From positions 124,001-188,000 of the forward strand of contig JAFIFP010000001.1 of assembly GCA_020831965.1 (NCBI GenBank): a DNA stretch of 64,000 nucleotides, in the 5' to 3' direction. Shown one piece after another: positions 34,794 through 43,324 of this stretch (position 1 is its first letter; every line of letters starts with the position of its first letter). The stretch comes from Idiomarina sp. (GTDB lineage Bacteria; Pseudomonadota; Gammaproteobacteria; Enterobacterales; Alteromonadaceae). Below the pieces are notes generated by a model. That model was not told the DNA's origin, made no database searches, and saw only the letters and a program-made list of their open reading frames with translations. A program made the position numbers and the translations under genes.

Positions 34794-36158
34794 TCATCTG
34801 ACCCCTTCTTTGATGGCGGTTTCGAGGTCGGGATCGTTTTGGATGGGGCGGGTGACGATCATGGCGGTGATGGCGACCGCTGCAAGGATGAAGCAGTAGC
34901 CGGTATGGATGCTAACGGCGAGTGGCGAGATGCCAAAAGTTGCGCCAAGCAGTAAGGCCTGCGCGCCATAGGGAAGTAGTCCTTGTACCACACAGGCAAA
35001 AATATCCAAGTAGCTTGCGGCTTGCCTCGGTGCGAGATTGCCCTCGGTCGCAAGTCGTTTACTGACTTCTCCCGAGATCAAAATGGTGACTGTATTGTTC
35101 GCTACGGCAAGGTTAGTCACTGCGGTAAGTCCCGCGATACCGAAAGCCGCTGAGCGGTCAGCACGCTTGCTGAGCCGACGGGTGATACGCTCAACACTAT
35201 TGGATAAGAAGGCCAAGCCACCTTGTTGGCGGATGAGCGCCGACAAGCCACCAATCAAAAGCGACAGTAGGAATATTTCCTGCATGCTCACAAAGCCAGT
35301 GTAGACATCTGAGCTAAAAGCGACCCATTCATAACCCACCGCTACCATGCCAAAGGCGGCGGCCATAATAATCCCCAGCGTTAACACGACAAAGACATTC
35401 AAGCCGGCGACAGCCAAGAATATGATGGCGAAGTAAGGGATAGCGAGCCACTTCGTTGCCTCAGGTACAGCAATCGGCGCACTCCCTGTGTCGTAGGTAC
35501 TCAACCAAATGACTGTGAGCACGGCGGCAGGTAATGCGATTTTCAGGTTGGTGCGGAATTTATCTTTCATAGCGCAACCCTGAGTGCGGGTAGCAGCGAT
35601 AGTGGTATCTGAGATGAAAGATAAGTTATCACCAAACATGGCACCACTGACGAGCACACCAGCCATCAGGGCAGGGTTAATACCTGCAGCTTGGCTCAAA
35701 CCAAGTGCCACCGGCCCCAATGCGGCAAGCGTCCCCATTGAAGTTCCCATCGCGGTCGACACTACCGCAGCAATCAGGAAGATTCCGGGCAAAATAAACG
35801 ATGGCGGAATAATGCCAAGACCTAACGCAACCATGGCATCTACACCGCCAGTGGCAGCAGCTACAGTCGAGAATGCGCCCGCGAGTAAATAGATCAAGCA
35901 CATGGTCACAATATTGGGATGACCAACACCTTCAACGAAGGTTTGAATACGCTGATTCAGGTGTTCTTTGCTGAGCAAGATGGCTACGATGATTGCTGGA
36001 AAAATCGCAACTGGGCTTGCAAGCTGATAGAACGCCATCTCGACGCCACCAAGGTGGAAGTAGATTCCAGCACCAAGGAACAAGGTGAGGAACACTGCGA
36101 GTGGAAGTAGAGCTAAAGCACTAGGCTTTGGGGATGAAGACTGAACTGTATTGGTCAT
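34794..36158 (-). CDS. NhaC-type Na+/H+ antiporter
   Basis: 454 residues, polytopic, with about 11-12 hydrophobic segments. Family features include MGTSMGTLAALGPVALGLSQ, ALMAGVLVSGAMFGDNLSFI, then SDTTIAATRTQGCAM, and TNLAVANNTVTILISGEVSK in the second half. It would exchange cytosolic Na+ for H+, or serve a related organic-ion exchange, in the inner membrane; NhaC proteins suit a salty habitat. The last four codons (GGG GTC AGA TGA) are part of the GTTCATCTGACCCC repeat unit of the DUF2805 cassette, so the native C-terminus has been replaced. Start support is weak (poor Shine-Dalgarno sequence). Confidence 0.88.
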   Translation of the reverse strand: MTNTVQSSSPKPSALALLPLAVFLTLFLGAGIYFHLGGVEMAFYQLASPVAIFPAIIVAILLSKEHLNQRIQTFVEGVGHPNIVTMCLIYLLAGAFSTVAAATGGVDAMVALGLGIIPPSFILPGIFLIAAVVSTAMGTSMGTLAALGPVALGLSQAAGINPALMAGVLVSGAMFGDNLSFISDTTIAATRTQGCAMKDKFRTNLKIALPAAVLTVIWLSTYDTGSAPIAVPEATKWLAIPYFAIIFLAVAGLNVFVVLTLGIIMAAAFGMVAVGYEWVAFSSDVYTGFVSMQEIFLLSLLIGGLSALIRQQGGLAFLSNSVERITRRLSKRADRSAAFGIAGLTAVTNLAVANNTVTILISGEVSKRLATEGNLAPRQAASYLDIFACVVQGLLPYGAQALLLGATFGISPLAVSIHTGYCFILAAVAITAMIVTRPIQNDPDLETAIKEGVR

Positions 36159-36313
36159 GTGAATACCGCATATGGAAATTTAGACGTCCAGAAGTGTAAA
36201 CGTCCTGTCTGGGTGAGTGCAACCCCTGAATTGAATTTCGTATCTTCGTTCAGGGAGTAGTAGACTAAAGATATTCGGTGCGCCGAAACATGAATAACAA
36301 CACGAGGGAAGCC

Positions 36314-37840
36314 ATGAGTCCGGAAGATCTGCACTTACAGTTACGCAATTTACGCGAGGAAGATTATCCACAACTCAAAGAATTGATGGATAAGGTGTAC
36401 GACGATATTGGTGGTGCGTGGGAAGACCACACCATTTATAAGCTGATTCGTGAATTTCCAGAGGGACAAATTTGTCTCGAAGATGGCGGCGTCATTGTCG
36501 GCGTGGCGCTAACAGTGCGTGTGACTTATGACCGGTTCAGCAACCCCCATCAATATGATGACCTACTGAGTAAGCGTGACACCATTCTCAATGAAGCAGA
36601 AGGCGATGCACTGTATGGTTTAGATGTTCTTATTCACCCAGATTACCGCGGCTATCGACTCGGGCGACGTTTATATGATGCGCGCAAAGAGCTCTGTATT
36701 CAGCTGAATTTAAAAGCCATTTTAGCTGGTGGTCGGATTGTGAATTATCACCGCTATTCAGACGATATTAGCGCAAGTCAGTACCTTGAAAAGGTCCGTC
36801 GTCGAGAGGTCTACGACCCAATTTTGACCTTCCAGCTGGCAAATGACTTCACGGTGCGGCGGTTACTCTACAAATATAATCCTGACGATAAGAAATCCAA
36901 GGGTTATGCCACTCTACTCGAGTGGAGCAACTTTCTTCATGAGCCTGCGGAGTCGATTATTACGGCGCGCTCACGGAATTTAAGAATTGGTGCTGTACAG
37001 TGGCAAATGCGTGCGGTGAAGTCTGTGGAGGAGTTGCTTCAGCAGGTGGAGTACTTCGTGGATGCGCTATCGAGTTACAAATCTGATTTTGCACTGTTCC
37101 CCGAGCTGTTTAACGCTCCCCTGATGGGATTAACGGACCACAGCCGGCAAATGGAAGCAATACGCTTTTTAGCCGGTTATACGGACCGGTTCCGTCGTGA
37201 AATGTCGCAGATGGCGGTGAGTTACAATATCAATATTATTACCGGGTCCATGCCCTTGTTAGAGGATGAGACGCTCTACAATGTGAGCTACTTGTGTCGT
37301 CGAGATGGCTCCGTTGAAGAACAGCGTAAGATTCATATTACTCCGCATGAAAAGCGAGACTGGGTTATTGAAGGCGGTGATAAAGTAGAAGTTTTTCAAA
37401 CAGATGCAGGTCGCGTCGGGATCTTAATATGCTACGACGTCGAGTTCCCTGAGCTCGGCAGATTAATGGCGGAAGAAGGATTACAGATTCTATTTGTGCC
37501 GTTCTGGACCGACACGCGCAATGCTTATCTGCGTGTGCGCCATTGTGCGCAGGCTCGGGCTGTTGAAAATGAATGTTACGTGGTTATTTGCGGCAGTGTT
37601 GGAAACCTACCGGAGGTAGAAAGCTTGGATGTACAGTATGCGCAATCGAGTGTGTTCTCACCCTCTGACTTTGCTTTCCCGCACGATGCTGTGATGTCTG
37701 AGACAACGCCGAACACTGAAATGTTGATGTTCTCGGATCTCAACTTGGATGAGTTGCGATATTTGCATCATGAAGGGTCGGTGACGAACCTGAAGGATCG
37801 TCGCACCGACCTCTACAATGTCTTACGTAAGTGGCGCTAG
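36314..37840 (+). CDS. GNAT acetyltransferase fused to a nitrilase-family amidohydrolase
   Basis: Start at 36314 with GAGGGA 4-5 bp upstream; earlier in-frame starts (36278, 36290) have none. 508 residues. Residues about 8-215 form a GNAT acetyltransferase domain with the acetyl-CoA loop DVLIHPDYRGYRLGRRLYDA. Residues about 225-505 form a carbon-nitrogen hydrolase domain with the triad Glu in FALFPELFNAPL, Lys in QRKIHITPHEK and Cys in GILICYDVEFPE. Fusions of these two domains are a known but uncharacterised family. The substrate is unknown; an amide or N-acyl compound is likely. Confidence 0.9.
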   Translation: MSPEDLHLQLRNLREEDYPQLKELMDKVYDDIGGAWEDHTIYKLIREFPEGQICLEDGGVIVGVALTVRVTYDRFSNPHQYDDLLSKRDTILNEAEGDALYGLDVLIHPDYRGYRLGRRLYDARKELCIQLNLKAILAGGRIVNYHRYSDDISASQYLEKVRRREVYDPILTFQLANDFTVRRLLYKYNPDDKKSKGYATLLEWSNFLHEPAESIITARSRNLRIGAVQWQMRAVKSVEELLQQVEYFVDALSSYKSDFALFPELFNAPLMGLTDHSRQMEAIRFLAGYTDRFRREMSQMAVSYNINIITGSMPLLEDETLYNVSYLCRRDGSVEEQRKIHITPHEKRDWVIEGGDKVEVFQTDAGRVGILICYDVEFPELGRLMAEEGLQILFVPFWTDTRNAYLRVRHCAQARAVENECYVVICGSVGNLPEVESLDVQYAQSSVFSPSDFAFPHDAVMSETTPNTEMLMFSDLNLDELRYLHHEGSVTNLKDRRTDLYNVLRKWR

Positions 37841-37841
37841 C

Positions 37842-38336
37842 TTATTCGCTGCGCCAGTAACCTAATGAAAGAATAAACGCCGCAGCGGCTAAATACAGAG
37901 CCACTGCCGGCGCGAACGCGGCTGAGGTTGGATCTTGCGTGAGCGGAAAGATGCTAGGTAAGAACACCAAGGATAATACGGATAATAAAATCACCGCCCA
38001 GAGAATCAAGCCCCGACGTAACCCCATCAACCCGCCCATAAACCAAAGCAGAACGAACAAAATTGCAATTAAAGTGAAACTTACGGGATGCCACCAGAAC
38101 TGGCCGGCAGCAAAGGGTGCGGAAATGAAGTAAGACTGGGCATTCCAGTAAGCTGACTCCGCAAGCATGGTGAATACTTCTGGCGAGGCAATTTGGCGTA
38201 AAACGTCCACACTGGGGTAGGTTGACACGGTCGTCACCAAGCCGTGGCTAAAGAGCATTAGTAGCAAGGCTGTCACTGCAGCTAGGCAATTGCCAAACAG
38301 CCAGTACCGCCGACGGTAAAACAACCCTCTCATCAT
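37842..38336 (-). CDS. hypothetical inner-membrane protein
   Basis: 164 residues with four membrane segments (about 12-35, 82-100, 103-127, 139-158) and a loop of about 45 residues between the first two that is probably periplasmic. A basic N-terminus (MMRGLFYRRRYWLFG) suggests a cytosolic start. No family is recognised. The gene ends 1 bp from the stop of the GNAT-nitrilase gene, convergent with it, and is 102 bp downstream of the EAL-HDOD gene. Confidence 0.65.
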   Translation of the reverse strand: MMRGLFYRRRYWLFGNCLAAVTALLLMLFSHGLVTTVSTYPSVDVLRQIASPEVFTMLAESAYWNAQSYFISAPFAAGQFWWHPVSFTLIAILFVLLWFMGGLMGLRRGLILWAVILLSVLSLVFLPSIFPLTQDPTSAAFAPAVALYLAAAAFILSLGYWRSE

Positions 38337-38438
38337 GAAGTGCGCCCCACAGTTATTTGAAGTGGCATCATACCAATTCCTTTGTGTATTAACAGTCCTG
38401 AATAGATCTCATGACTTGCATACTTCTCCCTTGCGGGA

Positions 38439-39665
38439 TTAGTGACGCGTAGTATCTTGGACCATCAGGCGGCAGGCATTGCTGGCTTTCACAAAGCACT
38501 GACCAATATCGATTTCACTCAAGTACATCTGGCTTGCAATTTGTTCCACGCGTGGCCAATCGCCATGCTCATAAGCTTCCACCAACGTAAGCATCTTCCC
38601 TAATCGTCCAGCGCGCTTAAGTATCGCCTCGTTGATGTCACTACTTAAAGGTAGTCGCTGTAAAACATCATCCATTGGTGAGCGCAATAATACGTCCAGT
38701 AAAGATAGCAGGCCAATCATAAACGCCGAACTGTCTCGCGTTTCGCCCGTTGAGAGACGCTCTAACTCCGCCATAAAGTGAGCTCTGCTCATGGACTTAA
38801 AGACAAGCTCTTCTGGCTGGTCTTTGGCGACGTTAGCAAGCGCGACAAGTGCCACGTACTTTTTGAGTTCCGTTGCACCAGCGAAGGCAATAGCATGTTG
38901 AATATCTTTGATTTCCCTACCTTTGTTAAAAGCGGCACTATTCACATACTTCAATAAGGTATAGGTCAGCGATAAGTCGTTGCGAATCACGTCCGCGATT
39001 TCTTTAAAATCTAAATCGGGTTGATGCACTTGACTCAGCAATTGGATCATCACTAGCTGCTGGGGCGCCAATACCTTGCGTTTCACTATTTCAGGACGTT
39101 CAAAGAAATAGCCCTGAAAATACTCGAAGCCCAACTCGACGCAACGTTCAAACTCTTCTTGAGTTTCAACGCGTTCCGCGAGCATTGGGACATTATGCTC
39201 GCGAAAGGGCTTCATTCGCATCGGTAGAGTAATCAAGGGTTGCTGTTGAATATCGACCTTAATTAGGGATACGTAAGGCAATAACTCATGCCACTTATCG
39301 TTAAAGTCATGATCGTCCAAAGCAATGCGATAGCCGAGTTCATGAGCTTTCTTGCATGCGGTGACGAGTTTTGGGGTTACTTCGACTGTTTCAAGAACTT
39401 CAATCCAAGTGGATTCAGTGCTTAAGAATCCTGGGAATTTGTGCAGTAGGGTGTTGGTATGGAAATTAATAAAGGCAAGTTTTCCGAGGCATACATTATG
39501 AATGTCGCCAATCAGATGTTGCTGTAACAATAGCTTTGACGTTGCTTCATCGGGGTGAACATCGGGAAAGACATTCTTTTCGCTATCACGGAACAGCAAT
39601 TCGTAGCCATAGACGCGCTGTTGGCGGTCTAGTATGGGTTGTCGGGCTATGTATGAAAAAGCCAT
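38439..39665 (-). CDS. EAL-HDOD signalling protein (YuxH-like)
   Basis: 408 residues without membrane segments. The start FSYIARQPILDRQQRVYGYE, then LLFRD, belongs to an EAL-derived domain (about 1-195) of the YuxH group. The canonical EAL is replaced by ELLF, and the metal site DDHD is partly kept, so hydrolysis of c-di-GMP is doubtful. An HDOD domain follows (about 200-400, DVIRNDLSLTYTLLKYVNSA, LKKYVALVALANVA). Such proteins act in motility or biofilm signalling. Possible -10 elements for the divergent recG lie upstream. Confidence 0.9.
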   Translation of the reverse strand: MAFSYIARQPILDRQQRVYGYELLFRDSEKNVFPDVHPDEATSKLLLQQHLIGDIHNVCLGKLAFINFHTNTLLHKFPGFLSTESTWIEVLETVEVTPKLVTACKKAHELGYRIALDDHDFNDKWHELLPYVSLIKVDIQQQPLITLPMRMKPFREHNVPMLAERVETQEEFERCVELGFEYFQGYFFERPEIVKRKVLAPQQLVMIQLLSQVHQPDLDFKEIADVIRNDLSLTYTLLKYVNSAAFNKGREIKDIQHAIAFAGATELKKYVALVALANVAKDQPEELVFKSMSRAHFMAELERLSTGETRDSSAFMIGLLSLLDVLLRSPMDDVLQRLPLSSDINEAILKRAGRLGKMLTLVEAYEHGDWPRVEQIASQMYLSEIDIGQCFVKASNACRLMVQDTTRH

Positions 39666-39729
39666 GTTGTACGATGCCTTGTTTCCTTACGCTGCAAGAC
39701 AATAACGCAATCGCCCTGCACTAAGCAAC

Positions 39730-39758
39730 TGGTCACCCGATCAGGGCCTCGCTATACT
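39730..39758 (+). promoter_or_regulatory. probable sigma-70 promoter for recG
   Basis: TGGTCA (39730-39735) and TATACT (39753-39758) are 17 bp apart, 22 bp before the recG start. The two boxes match consensus at 4 of 6 and 5 of 6 positions. Confidence 0.45.
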
Positions 39759-39780
39759 GGGCAAATTCTGTTGCCATAAG

Positions 39781-41874
39781 ATGACGACTGACATGGAATC
39801 AAGCTCGACGAGCGCTATCGCTGTCACGACGCTTAAAGGTATTGGGCCCAAAATGGCGGAGAAACTCTTGCGATTGGGTTTGCGAACCGTGCAAGACGTT
39901 TGGTTTCATTTACCTTCCAAATACCAAGACCGCACACGTATTACGCCGATCGCAGCCGTGCGTGCAGGTGACTATGCGACTGTGGTAGCGGAATCTCTCG
40001 GTGCAACGGTGCAGTTTGGCCGTCGTCGGAGCCTGCTGGCGAAAGTGCGCGATGGCAGTGGCAGTTTAACGGTACGCTTGTTTCAGTTTAGTGCTGCGCA
40101 GCAGCAACAGTTTGCACAAGGCCAACAAGTCCACATCTATGGTGAGGTCAGGCCGGGGCCGACAGGGCCGGAAATGATTCATCCTGAGTGTAAGGTGATT
40201 CCACCCGACGGGATGCCAACGGTGCCCGAGACACTCACACCAATTTACCCCACCACCGAAGGGGTTCACCAACTGACTTTACGCAAGTTGGCTGAGCAGG
40301 CGCTGAGCTACTTGAATGCCCACTCGGTGCCCGAACTCTTACCCGAGTCATTGCGTGGCGGCATGCCACCCTTGCATGAAGCCATTCGTAGTTTGCATTC
40401 ACCTGCGGCAACGGAAGATACCGCGTTGTTATTGAGTGGACAACATCCCGCGCAGCGTCGCCTTGCATTAGAAGAGTTGCTGGCCCATCAACTGGGTATG
40501 TTGCAGGCACGGACCCAGGCGCAACAGGTAAAGGCGCAGCCTATTCAGTCTTCTAACGTGCTGCGGCAAAGGCTACTTGCCCAGTTGCCCTTTTCCCCCA
40601 CCGCAGCGCAGGAACGCGTGGTCGCCGAAGTAAATGCAGATTTAGCGCAGCCGATGCCGATGTTGCGTTTAGTGCAAGGCGACGTAGGTTCAGGTAAAAC
40701 TTTAGTCGCGGCGTTGGCAGCGCTCGGAGCTATTGAGCAGGGCTATCAAGTCGCGTTGATGGCGCCCACCGAGCTCTTAGCTGAACAGCATGTGAAAAGC
40801 TTCGGTATGTGGTTAGAGCCTTTAGGCGTTCGGGTTGGCTGGTTGGCCGGCAAACTAAAAGGCAAAGCGCGGCAGGAGACCTTAGCCGCCCTAAAACAAG
40901 GTGATATTCAGTTTGTTGTGGGCACGCATGCACTGTTCCAAGAACAAGTCGTTTTCCATTCTCTAGCCCTTGTGATTATTGACGAGCAGCATCGATTTGG
41001 CGTGCACCAGCGCCTTGCGTTAAGAGAGAAGGGCGAGCAGCAAGGTATTCATCCGCATCAGTTAATCATGACTGCGACGCCTATTCCCCGCACCTTGGCG
41101 ATGACCGCTTATGCAGACTTAGCCACGTCGATCATTGACGAACTACCGCCCGGTCGCACACCAGTGACCACTGTAGCTATTCCTGATACCCGCCGTGACC
41201 AAGTGATCGCCCGTGTCCGAGATTCGGTGACCCAAGAAAAACGTCAGGTGTATTGGGTCTGCACTTTGATTGAAGAGTCGGATGTATTGCAGTGTCAGGC
41301 AGCAGAGGACACCGCCGTGTTGCTACAAGAGGCCCTGCCTGAATTGCGCATTGGTTTAGTGCATGGGCGGCAGAAAAGTGCCGAGAAAGAAGCCGTTATG
41401 CAGGCGTTCAAGGCGGCAGAGCTGGACTTGCTGGTGGCAACTACGGTGATTGAAGTGGGTGTAGATGTGCCGAATGCCAGTCTAATGATTATTGAGAATC
41501 CAGAGCGCCTCGGCTTGGCACAACTTCATCAGTTGCGCGGGCGTGTGGGCCGAGGTGCTATCGCAAGTCACTGTGTGCTCCTTTATAAAAGTCCACTGTC
41601 GCGCCAAGCAAGTGAGCGGCTTGCGGTCTTACGGGAGAGTAATGACGGTTTCGTGATTGCCGAACGGGATCTGGAATTGCGCGGACCGGGTGAATTGCTC
41701 GGCGCGCGCCAAACTGGGTTGGTGCAAATGAAAGTTGCCGACCTAGCGCGCGATGCTGATTTGCTGCCCATGATCCAGACCTTGGCGCAAAGTATCTTTC
41801 GCGACTATCCCGACCAGACCCAAGCGTTGATGCGCCGGTGGCTTCCAGATGGCGAACGTTACGCGCAAGTCTAA
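39781..41874 (+). CDS. recG: ATP-dependent DNA helicase RecG
   Basis: 697 residues (693 in E. coli); an in-frame ATG at 39793 is an alternative start, and neither has a clear ribosome binding site. RecG remodels stalled replication forks and branch-migrates Holliday junctions. The N-terminal wedge/OB domain (VQDVWFHLPSKYQDRTRITP; VHIYGEVRPGPTGPEMIHPE) is followed by the helicase core: Walker A GDVGSGKT, MAPTELLAEQH, the IIDEQHRFGVHQR box, TATPIPRTLAMT, TTVIEVGVDVPNASLMII and QLRGRVGRG. In E. coli recG lies in the spoT operon; here 5.5 kb separate them. Confidence 0.97.
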   Translation: MTTDMESSSTSAIAVTTLKGIGPKMAEKLLRLGLRTVQDVWFHLPSKYQDRTRITPIAAVRAGDYATVVAESLGATVQFGRRRSLLAKVRDGSGSLTVRLFQFSAAQQQQFAQGQQVHIYGEVRPGPTGPEMIHPECKVIPPDGMPTVPETLTPIYPTTEGVHQLTLRKLAEQALSYLNAHSVPELLPESLRGGMPPLHEAIRSLHSPAATEDTALLLSGQHPAQRRLALEELLAHQLGMLQARTQAQQVKAQPIQSSNVLRQRLLAQLPFSPTAAQERVVAEVNADLAQPMPMLRLVQGDVGSGKTLVAALAALGAIEQGYQVALMAPTELLAEQHVKSFGMWLEPLGVRVGWLAGKLKGKARQETLAALKQGDIQFVVGTHALFQEQVVFHSLALVIIDEQHRFGVHQRLALREKGEQQGIHPHQLIMTATPIPRTLAMTAYADLATSIIDELPPGRTPVTTVAIPDTRRDQVIARVRDSVTQEKRQVYWVCTLIEESDVLQCQAAEDTAVLLQEALPELRIGLVHGRQKSAEKEAVMQAFKAAELDLLVATTVIEVGVDVPNASLMIIENPERLGLAQLHQLRGRVGRGAIASHCVLLYKSPLSRQASERLAVLRESNDGFVIAERDLELRGPGELLGARQTGLVQMKVADLARDADLLPMIQTLAQSIFRDYPDQTQALMRRWLPDGERYAQV

Positions 41875-41960
41875 CGCAGAAGAAACCCGCCAAACAGTTG
41901 GGCAAAAGGCCCACATACAGTAAACTAAGGCGCATTATCTGCCAGAGCGAGCTGTAGTTT

Positions 41961-42713
41961 ATGAAAAAGCACGATGACACCACCCATTTTGGATATAAAA
42001 CCGTTGCGACAGACGAAAAGGCACGGTTAGTGGCAGGTGTGTTTGATTCTGTGGCAGCCAAATACGACGTGATGAATGACGTGATGTCCATGGGGATTCA
42101 CCGTCTCTGGAAACGTCAGACTATTGATTCAAGTGGCGTCAGAACCGGACAGCGCGTTCTCGACCTCGCCGGCGGTACTGGCGACTTAACTGCAAAATTT
42201 TCTCGCCTGGTAGGGCCAACCGGTGAAGTGATTTTGGCTGACATTAACGCATCGATGCTGAGTGTAGGTCGCACCAAACTGCAAGATATGGGCATTGTCG
42301 GGAATGTATCTTATGTGCAAGCCGACGCCGAGAAGCTGCCTTTCCCCGATAACCATTTTGACTGCATTACTATTGCTTTTGGTCTGCGGAATGTGACCGA
42401 CAAAGACGCGGCGCTGCGTTCGATGCTGCGTGTCCTGAAGCCGGGTGGGCGGTTACTCGTGCTTGAGTTCTCCTCGCCTGATACCGAATGGTTGTCGAAG
42501 GTTTATGACGTGTATTCATTTCATATTCTGCCGCGGATGGGCGAGCTTATTGCGAAAGACAAAGAAAGTTACCAGTACTTAGCGGAGTCAATTCGCATGC
42601 ACCCCGATCAAGAAACCTTGAAGGGTATGATGGAAGACGCAGGGTTTTCACAAGTGGACTATCAAAACATGACGGGCGGTATTGTTGCGCTGCACCGTGG
42701 GTTTAAGTTCTGA
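41961..42713 (+). CDS. ubiE: ubiquinone/menaquinone biosynthesis C-methyltransferase UbiE
   Basis: 250 residues. It methylates C-2 of the demethoxy-ubiquinol (and demethylmenaquinol) ring with S-adenosylmethionine. The family signatures [20 protein letters not shown] and RLWKR, the SAM-binding [11 protein letters not shown] near residue 70, [20 protein letters not shown] and [15 protein letters not shown] are complete. Its stop overlaps the ubiJ start (TGATG), the first step of the ubiE-ubiJ-ubiB-tat operon found across gammaproteobacteria. Confidence 0.97.
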   Translation: MKKHDDTTHFGYKTVATDEKARLVAGVFDSVAAKYDVMNDVMSMGIHRLWKRQTIDSSGVRTGQRVLDLAGGTGDLTAKFSRLVGPTGEVILADINASMLSVGRTKLQDMGIVGNVSYVQADAEKLPFPDNHFDCITIAFGLRNVTDKDAALRSMLRVLKPGGRLLVLEFSSPDTEWLSKVYDVYSFHILPRMGELIAKDKESYQYLAESIRMHPDQETLKGMMEDAGFSQVDYQNMTGGIVALHRGFKF

Positions 42714-43321
42714 TGTTTGGTCATGCGTTGCGCGGTGGCTTAGAACGTGTACTGAATTCGGCGCTGGCGGCAGATCCGAAAGCAGCACAACGCATACGTT
42801 CCGTGCGCCAAAAATGCATACGCCTGACATTTAAAGAACTTCCCGAACCCATTACGTTAGTGTTTCATGAGCAAACCGTGAGTCTTGTCGGTCCGGATTA
42901 TGATGCGGTCGACGCTAGCCTAAAGGCGTCGCTTTTTGATGTGCCGCAATTGACTGATGCCGCAGCGGCGACACACGCAATTCAGACGGGTACGATTGCT
43001 TTAACCGGTGATCCGGTGCTGGTGCAGCAAGCGGCTGCGGTGTTCATGCAGCTAGATATTGACTGGGAAGAGGCGCTGGCCGAGTGGGTAGGTGATGTGC
43101 CCGCATATTTGCTAAGCCAAAAAATCAAAGCTGGATTAGCGCGCGTCAAGTCGGCTGAACCTCATGCGCGTGTTAGCGAATACCTAACCGAAGAACAGCA
43201 GTTATTGGCGAGTCCTGTCATGCTGCAAGTACTGCAAGCTGACTGTGTGAAGTTACAACAGAGGCTAGAGGCGTTAGAGCAGCGCCTTGCGACGTTCATG
43301 ACCACAAAGGAATCTAATTAA
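42713..43321 (+). CDS. ubiJ: ubiquinone biosynthesis accessory factor UbiJ
   Basis: 202 residues starting in the ubiE stop codon. An SCP2-like lipid-binding domain occupies about residues 15-115 (LTFKELPEPITLVFHEQTVS; AIQTGTIALTGDPVLVQQAA) and a helical C-terminal part follows. UbiJ and UbiK assemble the soluble complex in which the aerobic ubiquinone enzymes work. It is identified by position between ubiE and ubiB, by size and by the SCP2 pattern; sequence conservation in this family is low. Confidence 0.9.
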   Translation: MFGHALRGGLERVLNSALAADPKAAQRIRSVRQKCIRLTFKELPEPITLVFHEQTVSLVGPDYDAVDASLKASLFDVPQLTDAAAATHAIQTGTIALTGDPVLVQQAAAVFMQLDIDWEEALAEWVGDVPAYLLSQKIKAGLARVKSAEPHARVSEYLTEEQQLLASPVMLQVLQADCVKLQQRLEALEQRLATFMTTKESN

Positions 43322-43324
43322 GCC

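Larger units (their letters stand above)
34299..34805. mobile_element. repeat-bounded 507-bp cassette carrying a DUF2805 gene
   Basis: The segment between ridA and nhaC is bounded on both sides by clusters of a GGGTCAGA / TCTGACCC motif. The outermost copies are the tandem repeats at 34299-34332 with GGGTCAGATGAAC (34328-34340) on the left and GTTCATCTGACCCC (34792-34805) on the right, in inverted orientation. Inside them is a 38-bp inverted pair. The only gene inside is a small DUF2805/TIGR03643 ORF. No transposase is present, so this would have to move by a helper in trans or by recombination. That it is mobile is inference from the structure. Confidence 0.6.

Noticed and set aside
41558-42091. 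177-codon open frame on the minus strand across recG and ubiE
   Set aside because: Spans the end of one well-supported gene and the start of another on the other strand; no recognisable protein.
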